Assembly: GCA_003993805.1 (NCBI GenBank)
Contig: RSEF01000003.1
Span: 63,599,365 to 63,663,364 of the forward strand
Source of the DNA: Himantopus leucocephalus
Lineage: Eukaryota > Chordata > Aves > Charadriiformes > Recurvirostridae
Length of the DNA stretch: 64,000 nt
Direction: 5' to 3'
Under the pieces are notes generated by a model. The model ran no database searches. It worked only from the letters and a program-made list of their open reading frames with translations, and had not been told where the DNA came from. Shown in pieces: positions 37,481 to 46,689 of the stretch; the stretch's first letter is position 1, and every line of letters starts with the position of its first letter. A program made the translations under genes and the position numbers.

Positions 37481-38689
37481 TCGCTGTCCATGTTCCTGCT
37501 TCTCTCGCTAATATCCGTGAATCCTGTGACTGAGCTTGGAAACAACTATCGTGAGCTGAGGATTAGCAGCGTTCAGGAGAAAAAGGCATCAGAACTGCAG
37601 CACCCAGGGAAATTAAGCGCAGGAGAAAAAAACCTGCCAAAATAGTCGTATAAATGCCTTCCTGCTACAAATTTCAAAGCATGAGTAACAGTAAAGGCCA
37701 AACAACAATCCCAGCCTGGTTTGAACTTCTTTTTTTTGTTTTGGCTCTGCTTTTATTCTATCTCTCTGCAGCATGTACCATGGACTCCGGCTTACGCAGC
37801 GATGCACAGAACGGACGGCTAAACCCAGGGCGCGCTATTCTGCACAGCGATGAACTTACTCAGGGGTTGATCGTCTGAAACAGTTTCCTCCAAGACCTCT
37901 CGAGCCTCTGCTTTGAGCATCCGGGGCAGACACAGGATGCTGGTGGGTGTGAGAAAGGGCCTTGCGGATGACCAGCCCAAAGCCTGGACCCGGTGGGTAC
38001 GTGTGTGTCACCCTCCAGCAGTGATGCCAGGCTTAGGGCAGGCTCCTTTTTGGCTGGGTTTTTCCATATTTACTCTAGTTACAGGACAACATTTACAAAG
38101 AAAGAGTTACCCAAGTGATTTTAGAGAGGCAGGGCGAGGACGCAGCCTATTGTTAAGGCTGCGCTTTCCACCACCTGAGCCCCGCTCTGATTTGTTTCTA
38201 ACACTTCAGGCACTCGCTCTGAAGTTTCCCACACTGTCGGGAAGCTTCCCACGCTGTCCTGCAGGCCCTTTGGAAAACAGGGATCTACAACCACCGTGCC
38301 AGGTATGTACATATGAACACACGGAGCAAACGGACTTCAGAGCACACAGGCAACCTGACTTTTGGCATGTCCTCAGGTTGTTAAAGAAGTTTGTTAAAGA
38401 AGTTATTTCCCAAGAAAACAAACTGGAGCCTGCAGAACTACAACGACCCCTTGCCTTGGGTCTCCGACAAGGTTCAGCAGTTTTGAGTCATGAAGCATCT
38501 CTCTACTACTTGACTTGACCAACAACCGGCACCGGCACCAGGCTCTCCTCCTACAGCCCAGACACTTCAGGGGAAGGTGACACTCTACACCTTGGCCGTA
38601 ATGTTCTCCGTTTGTCTGCTGACTCCAGGGAACAGAAACACGGAGGACTACAGCTCAGGAGGAGGAAAAATCTGTGGTTCCTTCACACC

Positions 38690-38885
38690 TGCTGTCCATT
38701 CCAACACCCACTCAATGCCATGTGGTCCCTCCTCTCTCCCACAAGCCCTATTCCACCCCGTCCAGCTCATCCCCTCTTCCACCTCCATCTCCTACAGTCC
38801 TGCCACCCCTGTACCCTTCTTTGCATACCCGGCCGTGCTCCAGCCAAGCTGCTCCCTCCTCTTCTCCCTCTTCAGCAAAGCACAA
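38690..38885 (+). repeat. C/T-rich tract
   Basis: About 200 bp dominated by C and T on the plus strand, ending ctcctcttctccctcttcag. It resembles a splice acceptor on the plus strand, but no coding exon follows. It is low-complexity sequence within the intron. Confidence 0.5.
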
Positions 38886-39189
38886 ACCTGGGGGCTACAA
38901 ACCAAAAGCAATGGGCAACAACAGACCTGGGGCTCTGTCCCGACAGAGCATCATTTATCTTATCTGTAACAACTGCCAGGGAAGGAGGTTGCCTAGCCTC
39001 CCTAGGTGGTCTTGCGACAGTTTCATGATGATAACAGGATGTTTTCTCAACATCCAGCCTAAATCATGCTGGCAAATTAGCTAATCAGTAAATTAAGCTG
39101 CCATGGAAATCTGGAACTTTAATAACCACTATTACATGTTGGCAGCCTGCTAGATTGCACAATAGTTTTCTTTTTGTTGCACTGAATAA

Positions 39190-39770
39190 ATTTAATTCTT
39201 TCAACCTCTTCTCACGTTTCTTAATCTCTTCTTGTTGTTTCCTTCTGGACACTTTCCAGTACGCCGTGTCCTCCTCGGAGCAGGGCACCCAAAACCGGAT
39301 TCAATGACACTGATGATGCCTCCGCAGTGCCACGCACGAGTAAGTCACCTCCCGCACCTTATGGAGGACACTCCTTCAATATAACTCCAAACAAGATTTG
39401 TCTCTTTTGCAATAGCCTCTCTCTGATGATTCATTTGAGGTCCACCAAAAATCCTCAGTCTTTTTCTACTCATCCCTCTCCAGCTTAAACCTGCCTTAGT
39501 TTAATGTGCATTTTGATTTCTTCTTTGCAAATGAAGCACTCTGTGGCTGCTTTCATCTCTTATCTGGATGCACTTTGCAATTTCTTAAGGTCACTCTGAA
39601 CCCTGACCCTGTTCTCCCAAGTGCCTGCAACCCCTCCCAACCTGATGTCATCCAAGAGTGTTATAAACATACTTCCATCTTCCAAATCATGACTGAAAAT
39701 ATGGCAAATCTTCCCCTAGAAAGTGACCTTGCTGATATATCACACGTTACTGCACTACTTGGATCAGCGG
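39190..39770 (-). mobile_element. old, diverged CR1-like LINE fragment
   Basis: The order of motifs matches a CR1 internal segment in reverse complement: aacctcttctcac, ttctggacactttccagtac, gtcctcctcggagcagggca, cccaaaaccggattcaatga, then cctgatgtcatccaagagtg and aaatcatgactgaaaatatg. All are strongly diverged and indel-ridden. The family assignment is by pattern only. Confidence 0.6.
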
Positions 39771-41384
39771 AGAGATGAAAGTGCAAATCTTTTTCCAGCT
39801 TCATTCTCAGTGAAGATATTTAGAAATGCCGTGTTTATCTGGCAGGCTGCAACTTCTGAAAATACAGACATTAATTAAAAACTAATTCATGTGGCAAAGG
39901 TAGGATGCATTACATTCAATAGGAACTAACTAATGAAATTAATAAATACAATGAGAAGGCTATTTCCCAGTGAACTCTGTTTCTGGGGTCAGCCAGCTAC
40001 AATTTGTCAGTCACAGGCTTAGACAACCGAAGCCGTCGGATGAACCCCGCAGTGCAGCCTGCCACATGAAGGCAAAGATTCAGCAAATAATGAAACATCC
40101 CCCATTTCTGGGATCAACACAAGAAGAGGAGTCTATCAGGGCACAGTTCATTTCAAACTGTCACTTTACTTTCATAACGCTGGAGCCACCAGGTGCCACG
40201 TCTAAATTATTTTAATGTCCCAGTATGCGGAAGCCAAACCAGACTTCTCATCAGAATTAAGAGTCTAAAGTTATTCCATTTAAAAAATGCTAAAGTCCAA
40301 TTTTAATAGATCACATCAAGTTATTGCCCCAGCTCTACTCAGGCAGGAAGATAAGGACCATGGGAGGCTCCGGCAGGATGAGCACCCACCGCCCAACATG
40401 GAAGGAGCTGGGGAAATTCTGGTTACAGAGTCTCTATAGCTGAACAAATACAACCTCTGAGAAAACATTCTGGAGATTTACGAAACAGTCACTTTATAAA
40501 CCCATTTCAATTGGAAAAAACATTTTTCCATTATTTTCTTTTCAGTGCTGATAACCCTACAAACCATTATTTTCCTAAACATTTTTCAGCTGCAGCTTTT
40601 CCATGACATGTTCAAGAGTGTCTCTCAGGTGAAGTCTTCTGAAACGACTACAGGGGCAAGCATGCGCAATCTCATACCTAGAATACTGGCATCACGAATG
40701 CAGCTAATTCTCAGCCCTCAGAAACCAAGTCACGAGAAGGAATTTTCCCCCTTCTCTTTCCAGTGTGCCCAAGCTTCTGTCATTCAGCCTGATTGCACTA
40801 TACAAGAAGTTGCACTTTTTAGGCTCCAAAACACTTTTTTTTTTTAATAGTCTGTGCACATAAACAGCTTTCCACATTGCATATTTATAAATAACATTGT
40901 GCAAAATTCTCAGCTATAAAACAGGAGTTAATGCCGTTCCCAAGGTCCAAAGTTGCTGACAACACCCTCAGACTGCTAAATACCTGACCGGGCACAAGCA
41001 ACAACATTTCTATTTGCAACAAGTTACGAAAACCGCTTTTACTAACCACAAAATGGCTCTGTAATGGGAAGGCAATGAGCACCTGAAAGACTTCTGGCTA
41101 CAAAAAAAAGTCAGCGCTAAATAAAGCAGAGACAGGACGTGGCAGGAGATGCACCCTGCGCGATGGCTTTCACCGGCCAGCTCCCTACCCAACCCACACC
41201 TGTGAATTAAGCTCTATTTATACGTCTTCCACCGATTTTTTTTTTTTCAAATGAGCTTAATATAGTGCAGTTGTTATTTTGTTTCTGTTGAACTTAGCAA
41301 CAGGAAACCCTGTCAGTCCTGCAGCAAACTTTCCATTCCCCCGGCACTCCCGTTCCTGCACCAGAAAAGCTGGATTTATAAAAA

Positions 41385-41522
41385 GGTGTTTGACGGGGTG
41401 GGAGGGAGAGGAAGAAGAGATGAAAGCACACACAAAAAAAATCAAAATGCCCGTNGGTGTTTGACAGGGTGGGAGGGAGAGGAAGAAGAGATGAAAGCAC
41501 ACACACAAAAAATCAAAATGCC
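41385..41522. repeat. direct near-duplicate around a single N, probable assembly artefact
   Basis: ggtgtttgacggggtgggag at 41385 recurs as ggtgtttgacagggtgggag at 41456, immediately after N at 41455. Each copy is about 67-70 bp, with one substitution and small differences in the CA/A run. This fits unmerged contig ends. Confidence 0.85.
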
Positions 41523-42409
41523 TGCAAAACATGCAAAATGGAAGCCAAATTCAATCTGTTTCTTTTCTTTTTTTCCCCCTGTTTGAAAGGAAAAGGCAGA
41601 GCCCTAATTTGCATTTTCTAAAGATGTCTTACTTCACTACCAGACACCGAAGTATTAGTCATGAAAACTATTTTTAATAAAGGGTTGGTAAAAAAAAATC
41701 ATCAGCATCTTTTACACTCACGCATTCCAGTAACAAAAGGCTTACTTATCAGACACCACAAATTTCGGCTTGTAGAGTTACTCGCTCTAGTCCCTGGCTA
41801 ACTCACGGAGCAAACAGCTACAGAAATGAAGCCTTAACTTGTTAAAACCAAAATAAACCTGATTTTATGACAAGCTTTGGCAAGACTGTTCTGCCGCCTA
41901 AAGAGCTATACGGCGGGATGAGCAAAGGTTTTTGGTGCTCCACCCTGCAATGTTAACTCATCCCAGCAATATTTTCTCTTTTAACAGCTTCATAATGGTA
42001 CGCTAACGCACAAACACAGCTGCACAACGGCAACGCGCACCAACACAGGCTGCGAGCAATTTCGCATTTACAAAACACTTTCCTTTTCAGGAAGAAGAAA
42101 CAACATATAAAATATAAGAGCAAATGCAGGTAAGAAAGGTAAAATTAAAACACCCAAACCCCGATAAAGCAGAATATGTATTAGGGGCGATTTAAACCAA
42201 AATTACTTTCCTGTTAAGCCCAATATTCACATTTCTTCTGTATTTGTAGACAGTCCTTAAATATGGCAAAGCACAAGTAATAGAAAACAATACCAACCGA
42301 TTTCCGATGCCTGGCATGACCTTTTTAAATTGCTTCACCGACACGAGGAATACAGGGTTTCCCCCCACATTTGATTCCTGTATGTATTGCCATTACTAAT
42401 TTTCCTTCC

Positions 42410-42605
42410 AGCGAAGGCACGAGCGCTCCCAGCCAGCGATGCCTTCAGACCTCGGAGTCTGCGCACGCACCAACACCGACCGCAGCCACGCTCCCCTCTG
42501 CCAAAAACTCCCCGGAGAGGGGATGGAGCGACTCCCCAGGACCACGCACGTGCGGGGACCCCAGAGACGCTGCCAGCCCCCGCGCAGCATCACCAACCCC
42601 AAGCA
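42410..42605. promoter_or_regulatory. CpG-dense block 0.3 kb past the EDEVDF exon
   Basis: About 18 CpG in 195 bp by eye, GC-rich, in the intron just downstream of the exon at 42926-43002. It includes a cacgtg E-box palindrome near 42547. It could be an internal promoter or regulatory island. No coding exon with a suitable donor is evident. Confidence 0.35.
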
Positions 42606-42925
42606 CATTACAGGGCACCGCTTTTATCAAATTATATAGACATCTTGGTACAGCCCTGCCTCATGAGGAACCTTTTGGGTCAATCTCTATGTCACCAACC
42701 GAGACAAATAAATGTGGCTTAATCCAGCAGCTGAAAAATGCACGGTCTAAAAAAGCCCCCGCTATTTTTGAAAGGCTAAAACAACGTCACGGTGATGGAC
42801 ACTGCTCAGCTTTGCAAAGGCGACAGAAAGGAAACCAGCAGGTTAGGTGGCTGGCCGCAGCGGCGATGACGTTCCTTTAAAAAGCACAGAAAAAGACGAG
42901 GTGACAAGGCATAAGTGGCACTTAC

Positions 42926-43002
42926 CGCTTCCTCACGGGCCGCGCTCTCGTCCCGATCTTTCAGAAAATCCACCTCGTCTTCAGTTTTCATTTCCAACTT
43001 CC
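42926..43002 (-). CDS. AKAP13: AKAP13 small internal exon, EDEVDF block
   Basis: 77 nt: two bases complete a Gly codon begun in the giant exon, then 25 codons read KLEMKTEDEVDFLKDRDE followed by SAAREEA. Human AKAP13 has VKAEDEVDFRASSISEE here. The EDEVDF core is kept and the flanks are acidic and variable. The acceptor is ctctgttttcacag|GGAAG and the donor is GAAGCG|gtaagtgcc. It ends in phase 0 and so joins the INRESWC exon directly. Compared with the human protein as I recall it, about 18-20 residues that follow (around TLKMKQ) are missing. They may be a separate cassette exon lost, unrecognised, or in a gap. Confidence 0.94.
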
Positions 43003-43764
43003 CTGTGAAAACAGAGGGTTCGCACAGGCAATTTAAAAACAAACTTCTTGCAGCGCTGCTGATATTCTTCTGTTTATTCAAACCAGTCTCAAAAAAAAAA
43101 AAAAAAAAGGAAAGAAAACCCAACTCCAAAACCCCTTCAACAAGTCCATTTGACTTCCAACATCTGGTTTCATTCCCAGCTTTGCTGCTTGTTTGTTATT
43201 AGTTTTACAACTATCGTGTCTGGGACTGAAGGAAACTATGAAACAGCAGCAAGCACGGGGTAAAACTCCTGAAAAGCTCTAGGTGAGGCTGAGCACATCT
43301 GCATGTATTTGCCCGTGTTTTTCCTTGGCTCCCGTCCGTCTAGTTAAAGAACCACGTTTTTTGCTCTTTTTCTTCTTACCGTAACCCGAAGATGACGCAA
43401 GCAACCAGCCTTGCCTTCTCTCAACAGGCATTTTAAGTGTCAAAAAAACCCCATAAATCACAAGCTTCAAACATTCAGCCCACCTGCACTGCCTGAAGGA
43501 TGACGATGAGGTCCCTGGCCTAGGAAGGCAAACCCTTTTCTGCTGGAGTTTACAAAGTCCCAGCTGATTTTCCCCTTCCTCATGTTCCCATGATGGTGTC
43601 ACCGCCGCAGCGGTACAAACATCATGTCCCAGGCTCCTTTCTCTGCCCAGCAAAGCTTTCATTAGTCACCATTCCCTGGGGTTCCCTTCTGCGTACCTTT
43701 TCCTGGCATGAAGTCAACATCCTAATCCTCGTTCAAACCCTAAGCTAATGACCCTCACCACACA

Positions 43765-43870
43765 CAGGATACTTTCAGAGGAGCGAAGTGGTTTGACCAA
43801 AGCCACCCAGATAGAGAGTGGCTGTGTTAGGGCTGAACTCCTCTCTAATCCCGCTCCCTCTCTCATTTCT
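43765..43870 (-). mobile_element. MIR-like CORE-SINE remnant
   Basis: Reads gtggtttgaccaaagccacc, cagatagagagtggctgtgt, then tagggctgaac. This parallels the MIR consensus in reverse complement (agtgacttgcccaaggtcacacagc, agtggcagagctgggattcgaac). Highly diverged. Confidence 0.6.
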
Positions 43871-44065
43871 ACTAAAAACAAACGCTGGATGGATGTCAAT
43901 GCCTTCTTAAGGGCGACGTGTGTTTGCAGTGAGTTTACCCGTTCGGAGATTTAGCAAGAGGAGCCTCCCATCTTCACAGGGAAATTGCTGTAACAGCTGT
44001 CACCAATGGCTTTCCATTGGCATTAAAATCTACCCTTGAGTTTGGGACGATTTGGTTTTGCAATT

Positions 44066-44099
44066 TCTATTGGTAAACTCTATTGGTAAACTCTATTGG
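44066..44099. repeat. tandem repeat, 13-bp unit
   Basis: The unit tctattggtaaac occurs twice plus a partial third copy (ctattgg). Intronic. Confidence 0.85.
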
Positions 44100-46689
44100 C
44101 CTGCTTTTTTGATGAGTAGCGTACGTCTGTCTGACTTGCAAATAATGTGCTTGAAGAACCCATTACTCAGCCATAATGTAGTTCTGAGCCCAAAGCTAAC
44201 AGCACGAGGAACTGCCTTATGAAAGCAGAATCTTCTAGCTTCATCCCCTTCCTTCAGTGTTGTGATCAGTCACCAGATGTTTGTCTGGATAAGGCAATTA
44301 CCCCTTTGAGGTCTGTGTTTTGGGGGTAGGCTGCAACTACGAAGAGGCAATGAGATAACAGGTATGTATTTGGGAGCAATTTCACAACATAACTGAAAAA
44401 ATTAAAGAGCTCAACGATTTGGAGTAATGGCAACAGCAATTACCAGCCAGTTACATCTCTCATAAATTTGCATGACAATAAAACCCTCTGACCACACGTG
44501 CTTCTGAGAAGCGGCCTCGTGACGTGCACTTCCTTTGGGAAGGTTTTATCGTAGTCTATCAAAAAAAGGTCTGATTCATTCCGCTGAGCACCGATGACTC
44601 CTGCATGGCTACAAAATACTCGGTACAAACCCAGGCTGCAAGGGAAAACTCCCCAGCACTGACACAGCAAAGAAGAATCGACACGAAGAACTGAAGGCTG
44701 CCACAGTACCCCAAACACGCCACCCAAAGCTTAGGCTTAGGCATGAAGAATGTGCACAGCAATAATAATAAACAATAAATCTGTTCTCTGGAATTACTGC
44801 CATATCAGAGTTCTAGATGCTGCTTTATAGGAGGTGAATTTCAGAAATATTTCAAATAGTGAGCTCGGATTCACAGCAGTCGCTCGTCTAAGCTAATATT
44901 TCATTTGGGCTTCCCTAACATTTTGCCTCAGAGCAATCCTAAAGTTCTTCAAGAGAAGTTATTCCAGCTGAAATTTTGCTTTGTGCAGCATCCCACTGCA
45001 AATAAACAATTCTTCCTTATGGAGAAGTCAGACCATTGTATTTCAAGACCTTTTAGCCCTAAATCCTTACGTATATCACCTCCTTTCCATACCCGAACAC
45101 ACAATGGTGCCTTAATACTACTTTCCCACTTCAGTCACTATCTTATTAAACCATTTAGTCCCTTCTCCTTTTAAAACCCAGCCTAGACAATGTCACGTCT
45201 CCAAGAATCCAACCAGAGATGAAAACCTGGACTGTGCGGACAGAGCCGGCGGAGCGGGGGGCTCCCAGAAGAACGGAGCCGTGCCAGGTATTGTATTACA
45301 GCCACTCCCGTCCTATTGAACTGTCAGTCTGCCGCAGCGCTAAAATAGGTTCTTTCTGAAAACAGCTTTCTAATCCACCTTTAAATCTTGCTACTTATTT
45401 ACTAATGATCTCCTGACTAATGCCCACTGGTTATCTCCCGACACGTAAACTTTCTAAAACTCCTGAACTGGATGAAAAAAGGATTTGCTGTACCCACCAC
45501 TGCCCCCCCTCAAAAATCAATCCTTTCCCCCGCCCCCAGTTATTCTGCTATCACATATCAGAACAAATCCTCTGCCATCACCCCCTTCCGCATTTAGACT
45601 GAAGAAACAGCTCCCAGCATTAAAGCAGTGAAATAGATTTATATCATGGCAGATTTTTTTTTTTTTTAATGGTTTAAATGTTTTGTTTGTTTGTTCGGTG
45701 CTGGGAAAGCAAGAGGCACTGTATCATTTTCTCATAGCAAAGAAGAAAACGGCAACTGAAAAAGTTCAGCTGCTTCCATTTAACAGCTGCCTGAACAGGT
45801 GGAATACGAAGATCAGATTAGCTCCATGCTTCAGTAGCAAGTTCACCTATGATTTAATTACAAGCTGGAGCAACAAACCCGTTTCTCTTTCATTCAATTT
45901 ATCCCTTTATTCCCCTTTTCCGAGTTACCTGGTGACGTTTTCTATTAGCTCCTGTCGCATGAGATGTCTACGCTGTCCCCCAGGTCCCACCGCTCTCCCC
46001 CCTCGCCACTCATCCGCGGGGAATGCCGGTCCCGCTTCCCAGTCGATGGCAGCAAGCAGAACTCATCATCTGAGTTCCAGTACTGCTTAAATGCACTGGA
46101 AAACACCACCGGCGGCTCTGCCCGACAAAAAAGCTTTGCAGCCCGGAAAAGGCGGTGGGGGTAGGGCTCGCTGGCTTTTTTAAATGACCTAATACCGCCA
46201 ATTAGGAAGTGGCTTTGCGCAGTTCAGAAGGACACTGGCAGCTGTTTCAACCAGACGAGCAAAGAAAATGCCCCGTTATACCCTCTGACTGCACGTTAGC
46301 AAAAATAAAGGGGAGAAGCGAACAAACAGCACTCAGCAAATAAACCCTCAGGCCCACATGAAAGCATATAACTTGAAGATACAGTAATCCAAATAGTTCC
46401 CTCCCATTCATTCCTTCTCCATGGACGATTCACACGCTAGAAATTCCTCTGCACAGATTCATAGGAGATGATGTCCTGTCCTTATCCCCAGTGCCAGCCA
46501 AGCATCATGCATCTGAACTGAAAGTTTTAATACGTAACTTCAGATTTCTTCTTTCTCAGAAGAACCCCAAACACCTACGCTTCCCCTGCAGACCTCCTGC
46601 TCTTATTTCCCTTCCTTTGCTGACGAGACACTAGAGGCACACCCACGAAGAGAAAACTAGAAAGTAGGAAACCAACTGATTTTTCCTAC

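Larger units (their letters stand above)
11321..42925 (-). other. AKAP13: AKAP13 giant intron, 31.6 kb
   Basis: GT-AG intron (donor gtaagtgcc at 42925, acceptor ttttcag at 11321). It contains CR1 fragments, a MIR-like SINE, microsatellites, a 100-N gap, single-N joins and two CpG-dense spots (37341-37440 and 42410-42605). The stretches between listed items, such as 14500-18500, 23200-33800 and 34100-37300, hold only short open frames with no family resemblance. The human segment between EDEVDF and INRENW (about 20 residues around TLKMKQ) has no counterpart that I could find here. Confidence 0.75.
43003..46689 (-). other. AKAP13: AKAP13 intron, 3.7 kb
   Basis: GT-AG intron (donor gtaggaaaa at 46689, acceptor ttttcacag at 43003). 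It contains an A run at 43090, a MIR-like remnant at 43765-43870 and a small tandem repeat at 44066-44099. No exon is seen. Confidence 0.8.

Noticed and set aside
37913..38518. 201-codon plus-strand open frame
   Set aside because: It has a non-ATG start, no family resemblance and no splice context, and lies on the strand opposite AKAP13 inside an intron.
38690..38960. Acceptor-like ctcctcttctccctcttcag on the plus strand as the start of a plus-strand exon
   Set aside because: No donor, coding signal or protein similarity follows. It is the end of a long C/T-rich tract.
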